A DNA stretch of 10,660 bases, from contig CALERM010000160.1 in the NCBI GenBank assembly GCA_937907715.1, positions 1 to 10,660 on the forward strand, given 5' to 3'. The first letter of the stretch is position 1, and every line of letters begins with the position of its first letter. The stretch is from an uncultured Clostridia bacterium (GTDB lineage: Bacteria > Bacillota > Clostridia > Oscillospirales > Oscillospiraceae). A program made the position numbers and the translations under genes. Of the stretch, positions 1-5,204 are shown piece by piece. The notes under the pieces were generated by a model that saw only the letters and a list, made by a program, of their open reading frames with translations, was not told the DNA's origin and searched no databases.

Positions 1-766
1 GCGCCGAGATCAAACTTCGGCGTATAGGCAAAGAGCCTGGGAAGGGCGATGACGCCCATCTCCTGCACGGTTGCCTTCATGGACGCAAAATCGACCATGC
101 CGAAAAACAGCGAGACAGCATAGCCCACAATCAGACCGAACAGCACGTAAAGCTGCTTCCAGAAGCCCTTCGCCAGCGAATTATACACCAGGCACGCCGC
201 GAGCGTAATGACCGCAACCAGCAGGTTCTGCCACGCGCCGGTGGGATAGACCGACGAGCTTGCAAAAGACGAAATGCGGTCGAGAGCAGGCTGAAGCCGA
301 TCGTCGTCACGACGCACGCCGAAACAATCGGGCTGACAAAGCGCCGCCAGTATTTTGCCGTTAAGCCGAGCAAGCCCTCAATGCAGCCGCCGACAAGTAC
401 CGCGCCAATTATCAGACCATAATCCTTCGCAGCAAGCGTCATCATGGCGGACAGGAACGTAAGGCTCAAGCCCATCACGACCGGCAGACGCGAGCCGATA
501 CGCCAGACGGGATAGAGCTGAATGAGCGTGCCGATACCGGCAATCAGCATTGCCGCCTGAATGAGCAGCGCCGTGTCGACGGCGGTGAACGCCGCGCCGT
601 TGTAAACCGCGACGCTCGCAATCAGCATGACCGGCGTGACGTTTGCCACAAACATTGCCAGCACATGCTGCAGTCCGAACGGAATTGCCTTTGCAACCGG
701 GACTCTGCCATCCAGCTTGTAGATGTTGTCCACAGACGCAGGCTTGCGGGATTTCTGGTCTTTCAT
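1..766 (-). CDS. NCS2-family xanthine/uracil permease, N-terminal part, frameshifted and cut by window edge
   Basis: This is a nucleobase:cation symporter-2 family membrane transporter that should import xanthine, uracil or a related base; the exact substrate cannot be read. The ATG at 766 is preceded by AAGGAGAC at good spacing, so upstream in-frame codons are not used. After a short polar N-terminus come hydrophobic segments typical of the family, including PFGLQHVLAMFVANVTPVML and FVSPIVSACVVTTIGFSLLS. Around 269-272 the reading frame breaks. Past that point the other frame continues the family perfectly (GAWQNLLVAVITLAACLVYN, later GLIVGYAVSLFFGMVDF) to the window edge. Adding one base near 270 would restore F-R-S-F, which suits the family. 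Either the gene is a recent pseudogene or the base is a sequencing or assembly error. About 255 of the usual roughly 430-460 residues are present. Family assignment is firm; functionality is unknown. Confidence 0.85.
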
Positions 767-790
767 GATAAAGTCTCCTTTTGTTTGATA

Positions 791-867
791 GTCGGAGCCG
801 CCTTTTGCGGTGGAGCGCCGCCTTGTCCGAAAAGGGAAAAGTGACAATCGCCGTCCGTTGTTCCGAC
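791..867 (-). promoter_or_regulatory. Possible structured leader of the permease mRNA
   Basis: The minus-strand leader has complementary ends GTCGGA (867-862) and TCCGAC (796-791). Inside, TTGTC can pair with GACAA, and a CCGC element can pair with either of two GCGG elements, one on each side, giving mutually exclusive stems close to the ribosome binding site. The conserved core of the purine riboswitch was looked for and not found. The arms are short, so this is only a weak suggestion of leader-mediated control. Confidence 0.2.
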
Positions 868-871
868 CTCA

Positions 872-901
872 TATATAGTATGCGTGTTAAATTTTCGTGA
901 A
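872..901 (-). promoter_or_regulatory. Possible proximal promoter of the permease gene
   Basis: On the minus strand TTCACG (901-896) and TATATA (877-872) are separated by 18 bases, about 105 bases upstream of the permease start codon. The -35 matches consensus at 4 of 6 positions and the -10 at 5 of 6. The area is AT-rich, so chance matches are likely. It would give the permease a promoter independent of the upstream structured RNA. Confidence 0.35.
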
Positions 902-989
902 GCAATACAAATTTTTTGTTTGCCTGACGATTTCTTGTCAGTATTTTAGAAAAAACCGCCATACTTTCGTTTTCCGTTCGGAATTGTCG

Positions 990-1027
990 AAAAAACTGCG
1001 GTCCGGCTTCTGCCGGACCGCAGTTTT
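990..1027 (-). terminator. Strong intrinsic terminator of the structured RNA
   Basis: CTGCGGTCCGGC (1023-1012) pairs perfectly with GCCGGACCGCAG (1007-996) around a TTCT loop, flanked by AAAA/TTTT that lengthens the helix to 16 bp. The minus strand has six U after the stem (995-990), while the plus strand has only four followed by G, so minus-strand termination is favoured. No protein gene ends just before it; it closes the ncRNA candidate or acts as an attenuator ahead of the permease. Confidence 0.85.
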
Positions 1028-1309
1028 GTGGGGAGGATCACATGTGGATTTTGAAATAGGGCGTCTGGCAGGATCGGAGGAAGGGATGAGGACGCTGCGG
1101 ACCGCACGACACAAATAAACAGAAGATCGAAAAAAGAAGGAGTAAAAACATCCGCGCGCAGGAAACCCCAATCCTGCCAGCTGCAAAAAGCCATGCAGGG
1201 GAGCATCTCCCCTTGCAATATCTGGGAAAATCGTCACAGCAATACGTTTTTCCAGATCTGCCGCGCAGCCGGGCTTACCCGTTGCCACATGCCGCCGGCG
1301 TTTGCTTTC
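990..1309 (-). ncRNA. Candidate structured noncoding RNA or long leader, family not recognised
   Basis: About 320 bases lie between a near-consensus promoter and an intrinsic terminator with no credible protein gene. Helices visible in the minus-strand RNA, 5' to 3': CGGG-TAAG-CCCG (1281-1270); ATCTGG/CCAGAT (1257-1252 with 1225-1220), extended by AAAA/TTTT past a bulged C; GGGGAG-ATG-CTCCCC (1212-1198), extended by TGCA/TGCA; a 15-bp helix of 1180-1166 with 1079-1065; and a long-range CATGTGG/CCACATG (1291-1285 with 1047-1041). The 15-bp helix contains two G-U pairs valid only in the minus-strand RNA; in the plus-strand RNA they become A-C mismatches, which favours this strand. I looked for hallmarks of RNase P RNA, tmRNA, SRP RNA, T-box, cobalamin and purine riboswitches and saw none. 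It could be a trans-acting RNA or a riboswitch-like leader for the permease 225 bases downstream. The start point is inferred from the promoter. Confidence 0.5.
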
Positions 1310-1315
1310 CCTTGT

Positions 1316-1345
1316 ATTATAGTGGGTTTGTGTTTCCTGCGTCAA
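1316..1345 (-). promoter_or_regulatory. Strong sigma-70 type promoter of the structured RNA
   Basis: On the minus strand TTGACG (1345-1340), an 18-base spacer and a perfect TATAAT (1321-1316). This is the best promoter match in the window. The expected start is near 1309, just before the structured segment. It diverges from the TetR-family gene, whose promoter lies about 140 bases away. Confidence 0.75.
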
Positions 1346-1404
1346 TTCCTTTCGCGTCCATTTGCGCCAAAAGACTGCAATTTTTCAAAAAAATGCACGT
1401 CAAA

Positions 1405-1424
1405 CATATATCATTTTATATATG
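1405..1424. repeat. AT-rich inverted repeat between divergent promoters
   Basis: CATATAT (1405-1411) and ATATATG (1418-1424) form perfect 7-base arms around CATTTT. It sits between the minus-strand RNA promoter and the TetR-family promoter, so it could be a regulator site. AT-rich composition makes chance palindromes common here. The rest of 1346-1486 shows nothing else I can name. Confidence 0.3.
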
Positions 1425-1486
1425 CCAAACAGCTTTTCATATGTCTCGCCCGGCAACATTCCCCATTTCAGGATACAGATTCTCTC

Positions 1487-1515
1487 TTGCGTCCCGGTGT
1501 TTTTCATGTTATACT
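1487..1515 (+). promoter_or_regulatory. Promoter of the TetR-family gene
   Basis: TTGCGT (1487-1492), a 17-base spacer and TATACT (1510-1515). Transcription should begin near 1522, inside the adjacent palindrome and about 37 bases before the preferred start codon. Confidence 0.65.
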
Positions 1516-1516
1516 A

Positions 1517-1530
1517 TGGTATATATACCA
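1517..1530. promoter_or_regulatory. Palindromic operator, probably bound by the TetR-family protein
   Basis: TGGTATATATACCA is a perfect 14-bp palindrome starting one base after the -10 box and covering the expected start site. TetR-family repressors are homodimers that usually bind such palindromes in their own promoters, so autorepression is the simplest reading. I found no second copy elsewhere in the window, so other targets are unknown. Confidence 0.6.
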
Positions 1531-1558
1531 AGCAAATACTTGAAAGAGGGTGTCCGCC

Positions 1559-2248
1559 GTGGCGATCACGCCGGCAAGCTTCGCCGCGAAACAGCGGATT
1601 CTCAGTGCCTGTGTCCGTCTGTTTCTGGAAAAGGGCTACAAGCGCACAACCGTCGCCGAGATTCTCAAGGCGGCAAATGTGTCGGCAAGTACCTTTCAGA
1701 ATATTTTCCACGCCAAAGACGGCGTGCTCATTGAGTTTGTCCAGTTCATGTTCGGCAACCAGTTCAACATTGCCCGCAAGGTAACCGGGCGCGACCTGCC
1801 GCCGGTCTACGTCTACGCGCTGGAAACCAGTCTTCAGCTCACGCTCACCGAGCTGAACGAAAGTCTGCGCGAGGTGTATCTCGAAGCCTACCGCCAGCCG
1901 CAGAGCGCGGATTATATCTACCGCCACACGGCAAGCGAGCTGCATCAGATTTTCGGGAGCTATCTCCCCTCGTATTCCGAATGCGATTTTTATGAGCAGG
2001 ACATCGGCTCAAGCGGCATCATGCGCGCGTATATGGAGCGCCCGTGCGATCTGTATTTCACGCTGGAAAGGAAGCTCTCGCGCTTTCTGACCATGAGCCT
2101 GCGCGCCTATTGCGTGCCTTCGGACGAGCAGCAGCAGGTCCTTGCCTTCATCGAAACGCTCGACATCCGCGGCATCTCCGAACAGGTCATGCAGGAGCTG
2201 TTCAGGAAGCTTGAAATGCGCTTTTCCTTCTCTCTCGGAAATTCATAA
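1559..2248 (+). CDS. TetR/AcrR-family transcriptional regulator
   Basis: A 229-residue protein with a typical TetR N-terminal DNA-binding domain: K11-Q-R-I-L opens helix 1, FLEKGYKRTTV leads into the helix-turn-helix at about residues 31-50 (VAEILKAANVSASTFQNIF), and HAKDGVLIEF follows where family members usually have Y-F-x-x-K-x-x-L. The remaining 170 residues form a helical ligand-binding and dimerisation domain with no signature I recognise, so the inducer is unknown. I prefer the GTG at 1559, nine bases after AGAGG (1545-1549). The GTG at 1550 would add three residues but sits directly against that site. The gene has its own promoter with a palindrome at the start site, implying autoregulation. 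It stands alone: upstream is the divergent RNA/permease unit and downstream a convergent gene, so its target cannot be read from an operon. Confidence 0.88.
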   Translation: MAITPASFAAKQRILSACVRLFLEKGYKRTTVAEILKAANVSASTFQNIFHAKDGVLIEFVQFMFGNQFNIARKVTGRDLPPVYVYALETSLQLTLTELNESLREVYLEAYRQPQSADYIYRHTASELHQIFGSYLPSYSECDFYEQDIGSSGIMRAYMERPCDLYFTLERKLSRFLTMSLRAYCVPSDEQQQVLAFIETLDIRGISEQVMQELFRKLEMRFSFSLGNS

Positions 2249-2288
2249 CCTTCGCTTTCTTCTCAGCAGTTAATCGGCGCTGATCAGA

Positions 2289-2323
2289 AAAGCGGGCAGA
2301 CGCCCTCCGTGTCTGCCCGCTTT
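2289..2323. terminator. Bidirectional intrinsic terminator between convergent genes
   Basis: AAAGCGGGCAGAC (2289-2301) pairs with GTCTGCCCGCTTT (2311-2323) across a 9-base loop, a perfect 13-bp helix. TTTCCTT follows on the plus strand and TTTCTGATC on the minus strand. It ends the TetR-family gene and probably also the radical SAM gene, whose stop lies 13 bases away. Confidence 0.85.
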
Positions 2324-2335
2324 CCTTATTGGGTT

Positions 2336-2944
2336 TCAGCTCTCATAGGGGCGGACGCGAAGGGTCGCACCCAGCTTCTCGCAGATTTTCCGCGCTGATT
2401 CCTGTTCTTCCGGCGTTGTGACCTGATCGACAACGGTCATCATCACAAGCGGCACGTATTTCGTGCAGTCCTGCGTGAATTTGAGCATTGCGTCATAGGA
2501 CCCGATGCCGAACTTCGAGCGTGTCAGACGCAGATATTCCTCTGCGTCAATGGCGTTGAGGCTCACGGAGACCGCGTCGATCTTCCCTTCCAGCCAGGGC
2601 GCAGTATCTGTTCCCCAGATCAGATCGGCAAGCCCGTTTGTATTGATGCGGATCTTCACGGTATAGTTCTTCTTGAGCCACGCGGCGACCTCCAGCAGAT
2701 CCTTCAGCCGCTCGGTGGGCTCGCCATAGCCGCAGAAGACGACCTCGTCCATGCTGTTTAAGTCCCATTTGGAAAGCGACTGCTCGACCTCCTCCACCGT
2801 CGGCTCCCGGTCCAGCCACAGCGGATCCGAGCCGTAGACACCCGGCGCATTCTGCCGCAGGCAGAACGTACACGCGCACGGACAGCGGTTGGTCATGTTC
2901 ACATAGATGCCGTTTTTGACCTTATAGGTGATTGTCATTGCCAT
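2336..2944 (-). CDS. TatD-linked radical SAM protein
   Basis: A small radical SAM enzyme of 202 residues. C21-x3-C25-x2-C28 (CPCACTFCLR) should bind the 4Fe-4S cluster and SAM; an extra Cys23 lies inside the motif. GYGEPT at 72-77 fits the SAM-binding GGE-like motif, and RINTNG at about 99-104 is typical. Overall sequence and length match the subfamily described as TatD-associated radical SAM, whose reaction is, to my knowledge, not established. There is no C-terminal SPASM or B12 domain. The ATG at 2944 lies 8 bases after GGGGGA; only one base separates it from the upstream stop codon, so translation is probably coupled to the S-component gene. No TatD hydrolase gene is in the window, which is unusual for the name but not excluded. 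Family confidence is high; substrate unknown. Confidence 0.88.
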   Translation of the reverse strand: MAMTITYKVKNGIYVNMTNRCPCACTFCLRQNAPGVYGSDPLWLDREPTVEEVEQSLSKWDLNSMDEVVFCGYGEPTERLKDLLEVAAWLKKNYTVKIRINTNGLADLIWGTDTAPWLEGKIDAVSVSLNAIDAEEYLRLTRSKFGIGSYDAMLKFTQDCTKYVPLVMMTVVDQVTTPEEQESARKICEKLGATLRVRPYES

Positions 2945-2945
2945 A

Positions 2946-3449
2946 TCAGATTTCCCCCAGTTTCTTTTTGATGCCCGCACGATCGAGTGCAGACCCGAGC
3001 GCCAGATACACGATACTGCTCAGCGCCACCTGCATCAGATACCCCGGAATGCCGAGCGCCGGCGCGGTGAAGTTTCCGGTGATGAGCGCCTCATAGAGAT
3101 AATACCCGCCGGCGCAGAGTACCAGCGCCGGAAGAATGCCGAGGACGTTTCGCCTGTTCACAAGCTTCTCCCGCCTGTTTGTAAAGCAGAACGCGGTCAG
3201 CGCCTTGATGATCACGGTGCCGGGTGCCCAGAGTCCATAGCCGGAGAGCAGATCCGCCAGCCCCGCGCCGATGGCGCCTGCCGCCGCAGCAAAGGGCGTT
3301 GGAAGAAGGCTTGCCGCCAGATACAAAAAGCCGTCTCCCACGTGCGTGTAGCCCGTATGGCTCGGCACATGGATGTAGGCGGTAAAGACATAGATGATTG
3401 CCGCCATCAGCGCCGTCAGGCAAATGCGTCTTGTTGTTCTGTCTTTCAT
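2946..3449 (-). CDS. ECF transporter S component, possibly for vitamin B6 (PdxU-like)
   Basis: A 167-residue, very hydrophobic protein with about five to six membrane segments, the size and layout of an energy-coupling factor S component that captures a vitamin and docks on a shared EcfT/EcfA module. After the cytoplasmic start MKDRTTRR come LTALMAAIIYVFTAYI, then HVGDGFLYLAASLL and GAGLADLLSGYGLWAPGT, characteristic of this S-component group. The ATG at 3449 follows AAGGAAG at good spacing; in-frame codons further upstream lack such a site. The gene lies between pyridoxamine kinase and the radical SAM gene on the same strand, so pyridoxine or pyridoxamine is the likely cargo, with hydroxymethylpyrimidine as an alternative. 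That is inference from neighbours only. No EcfT or EcfA gene is nearby, so the protein would use a remote shared energising module. Confidence 0.85.
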   Translation of the reverse strand: MKDRTTRRICLTALMAAIIYVFTAYIHVPSHTGYTHVGDGFLYLAASLLPTPFAAAAGAIGAGLADLLSGYGLWAPGTVIIKALTAFCFTNRREKLVNRRNVLGILPALVLCAGGYYLYEALITGNFTAPALGIPGYLMQVALSSIVYLALGSALDRAGIKKKLGEI

Positions 3450-3538
3450 GTTTCCACTTCCTTTGGGCAACACCGCACAATTGCGTCTTCGCGCATCGGC
3501 GGATCTTTTCCACCAATTCTGCGGTCTGAAAAGTTCGA

Positions 3539-3567
3539 AATATATACAGTATTCCTGTACTTTTCAA
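3539..3567 (-). promoter_or_regulatory. Promoter of the S-component/radical SAM genes
   Basis: TTGAAA (3567-3562), a 17-base spacer and TATATT (3544-3539) on the minus strand, about 90 bases upstream of the S-component start codon. It lies in the roughly 150-base gap after pyridoxamine kinase and would allow the transporter to be expressed separately from the kinase. Confidence 0.6.
3545..3559. promoter_or_regulatory. Inverted repeat inside the promoter spacer, candidate operator
   Basis: TACAG-TATTC-CTGTA has 5-base arms and lies wholly within the 17-base spacer between -35 and -10. A protein bound there would block RNA polymerase. The binding protein is not identifiable. The sequence does not resemble the palindrome in front of the TetR-family gene. 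Confidence 0.4.
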
Positions 3568-3598
3568 ACCTTGACTTGGCGAAAAATCTCTCGCCGAA

Positions 3599-4471
3599 TC
3601 AGCTTGCCGAATTGCGCGGTGCCGCCTTTGTATTTTGTCCCAGTTCCCACAGATATTCTTCGAAGCAGATGCCGTCCGTCTCCGGAACGCCGAGCTGCTG
3701 CGTATACAAAATGGTTTTCGTGATGAATGCTGCCGCCTTGCGGACCGACTGCTCCAGCGGCACGCTGTTTACCAGATCCGCCGCCAGAATCGCGCCGAAC
3801 ACATCGCCCGTGCCCGAGCGATAGCCGCCCACGCGGTGCGCGCAGACCATGGTCGTTTTCCCGCCGGAAAAGACGAAGTTCCCCAAGTCGTCTCCCAGAT
3901 GAATGCCGGAAATGACGATCTCCTGCGGTCCATCCTCTGCCAGACGCGCGCAGAGCGCCGTCAGCTCCTGTTCGGAAAAATCCTCGCGGTAGGGTTCCTT
4001 TGCCAGAATACATGCCTCGGTCAGATTCGGGGTCAGCAGATCTGCAAAGCGCAGCAGCTCGTGCATGCGCCCGGCAAGCTCCTGCGTATAGGTCGGATAG
4101 AGCTTTCCGTAGTCCCCCATCACGGGGTCAACCAGCACTCTGGTTCTCTCTGTTTTGAAGCGCTTGAGAAAATCCTTGACGATATCGATCTGCCGCGCTG
4201 AGCCGAGAAAGCCGGTTGCAACGCCGTCAAAGGTCAAGCCGAGCTTTTCCCACTCGCGGCTGTACGCCGGCATATGCTCCGTAAAATCCTCGCAGAAGAA
4301 GCTCTCGAAGCCGGTGTGATCGGAAAAAATCGCAGTCGGCAGCGGGCAGCACTGGATGTGCATTGCCGAAATGATCGGCAGCGCCACCGCAATGGAGCAT
4401 CTGCCAAAGCCGCAGAAATCATTGATCACGGCAAGCTTTTTCTGCCGGTTGTGTAAAGTTTGCTGCTGCAT
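3599..4471 (-). CDS. Pyridoxamine kinase (PfkB/ribokinase-like superfamily)
   Basis: A 290-residue kinase that should transfer the ATP phosphate to the 5'-hydroxymethyl of pyridoxamine, pyridoxine or pyridoxal in cytoplasmic vitamin B6 salvage. The N-terminal AVINDFCGFGRCSIAVALPI and CCPLPTAIFSDHTGF are typical of the clostridial pyridoxamine kinase group. Further on come VDPVMGDYGKLY, LTPNLTEA and the catalytic anion-hole motif SGTGD near residues 217-221. Length is normal. The ATG at 4471 lies 8 bases after GGGAGAG; an upstream in-frame extension exists but has no better ribosome site and does not look like this family. The ECF S component follows about 150 bases downstream on the same strand. 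Activity on hydroxymethylpyrimidine is possible, since related kinases can overlap, but the sequence group favours B6. Confidence 0.88.
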   Translation of the reverse strand: MQQQTLHNRQKKLAVINDFCGFGRCSIAVALPIISAMHIQCCPLPTAIFSDHTGFESFFCEDFTEHMPAYSREWEKLGLTFDGVATGFLGSARQIDIVKDFLKRFKTERTRVLVDPVMGDYGKLYPTYTQELAGRMHELLRFADLLTPNLTEACILAKEPYREDFSEQELTALCARLAEDGPQEIVISGIHLGDDLGNFVFSGGKTTMVCAHRVGGYRSGTGDVFGAILAADLVNSVPLEQSVRKAAAFITKTILYTQQLGVPETDGICFEEYLWELGQNTKAAPRNSAS

Positions 4472-4709
4472 AACCCGTTCTCTCCCTTCCGCAGTATCAT
4501 AACAGATATCTGGCATTTTTAATATTGCCATTTTTATTCTCTTTTCCAGGGTCAGTTTTACGCAGATAGCACAGACACGCGCGGCGTTCCAACGCCGGAT
4601 TTGCATTGTCTGACGAAAATTTACAATTGCGTGCCGTATCTTCGCTTGCTTTTTCGGTTCAAGTGTGTTAACTTATAACTATCTTCAGAAAGAAAGTTGG
4701 TATCCTGCT
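4472..4709. other. Divergent intergenic region between pyridoxamine kinase and DtxR-like gene
   Basis: This region should hold both divergent promoters, but neither is clear. For the kinase, TATGAT (4501-4496) has TTAAAA (4522-4517) at a short 15-base spacing. For the regulator, TATAAC (4674-4679) has only TTTTCG (4651-4656) at 17 bases. A 7-bp inverted repeat, CGGCGTT-CC-AACGCCG (4582-4597), lacks a U-tract. GTTA-ACTTA-TAAC overlaps the TATAAC box and could be a weak autoregulatory site. No gene was seen. Confidence 0.4.
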
Positions 4710-5084
4710 ATGAAAATTCTGCGCGCAGCAGAAGACTACCTTGAAGCGATGCTGATGATGCAGAAACGGCACGGCTACATTCGCTCGATCGACATTGCCG
4801 AATTCCTCGGCGTCACAAAGCCCAGCGTCACCTACACCACGAAGCGGCTCAAGGAAAACGGCTATATCACGATGGACAAGGACGGTTTGATTACTCTGTC
4901 CGAGAGTGGCATGCAGATTGCTTCGAGCATGCTCGACCGCCATAAAACGCTGACAAAATTCCTGATCAATCTCGGCGTCGATGAAATTACCGCCGAGGCG
5001 GACGCCTGCAAGATGGAGCATGACTTGAGCGAGCAGAGCTACCGCGCCATCTGCGCCCACGCAGACCAGCACGGCAGCACATAA
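4710..5084 (+). CDS. Short DtxR/MntR-family metal-dependent transcriptional regulator
   Basis: A 124-residue protein with a winged helix-turn-helix (DIAEFLGVTKPSVTYTTKRLKENGYI, about residues 28-53) followed by the family's metal-binding dimerisation domain. By comparison with recalled MntR and DtxR sequences, likely ligands are D9, E12, H78, C100, E103 and H104. The D9/E12 pair is placed as in MntR, while C100 in ACKMEHDLS falls at the DtxR cysteine (C102). No C-terminal SH3-like domain is present, so it is at the short end of the family. It would repress metal uptake or activate export genes when Mn(II) or Fe(II) is bound. The ATG at 4710 is chosen because AAEDYLEAM is the normal family start; its ribosome site (GAAAG) is weak, and a GTG at 4665 is less likely. 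No metal transporter is adjacent. A terminator follows. Confidence 0.85.
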   Translation: MKILRAAEDYLEAMLMMQKRHGYIRSIDIAEFLGVTKPSVTYTTKRLKENGYITMDKDGLITLSESGMQIASSMLDRHKTLTKFLINLGVDEITAEADACKMEHDLSEQSYRAICAHADQHGST

Positions 5085-5103
5085 CGCACCCATAAAAGTT
5101 GGC

Positions 5104-5137
5104 GCACGCCCTGCAAAATTGCGGGGCGTGCTGTTTT
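5104..5137 (+). terminator. Intrinsic terminator of the DtxR-like gene
   Basis: GCACGCCC (5104-5111) pairs with GGGCGTGC (5124-5131), with an inner GCA/TGC extension, then TGTTTTG. It lies 20 bases after the stop codon and immediately before the DUF554 promoter. Confidence 0.75.
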
Positions 5138-5142
5138 GTGTC

Positions 5143-5171
5143 TTGATTTCCGTGAAAAAGCGCGGTATGAT
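5143..5171 (+). promoter_or_regulatory. Promoter of the DUF554 gene
   Basis: TTGATT (5143-5148), a 17-base spacer and TATGAT (5166-5171). The start codon is 34 bases beyond the -10 box, so the leader is short. Confidence 0.65.
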
Positions 5172-5204
5172 GGTGCGCGTGTAAAACACGGAAGGAGTAC
5201 TGTT

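Noticed and set aside
767..900. Purine riboswitch before the nucleobase permease
   Set aside because: The expected conserved core and paired stems were looked for and are not present; only short complementary arms were found.
924..941. CTGAC-N8-GTCAG inverted repeat upstream of the permease
   Set aside because: Five-base arms at this spacing are common by chance and it does not overlap a convincing promoter.
1086..1118. Ten-codon plus-strand reading frame (MRTLRTARHK) after GGAGGAAGG
   Set aside because: It has a good-looking ribosome site but is very short, has no plus-strand promoter or downstream gene, and the purine-rich run is the complement of part of the structured RNA.
938..1345. 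Open reading frames across the structured region on both strands (for example minus strand 946-1218)
   Set aside because: Composition is Ser/Arg/Pro-rich and unlike a folded protein, the frames run through the terminator hairpin, and no good ribosome site precedes them. The RNA reading explains the sequence better.
2928..3824. Long plus-strand reading frame opposite the S component and kinase
   Set aside because: It is a shadow of two well-supported minus-strand genes and has no recognisable family or ribosome site.
886..4623. Shared 11-base word ACGAAAATTTA upstream of the permease (minus) and the DtxR-like gene (plus)
   Set aside because: Many shared 11-base words are expected by chance in a window this size, more so in AT-rich intergenic DNA, and the word is not palindromic or promoter-aligned.
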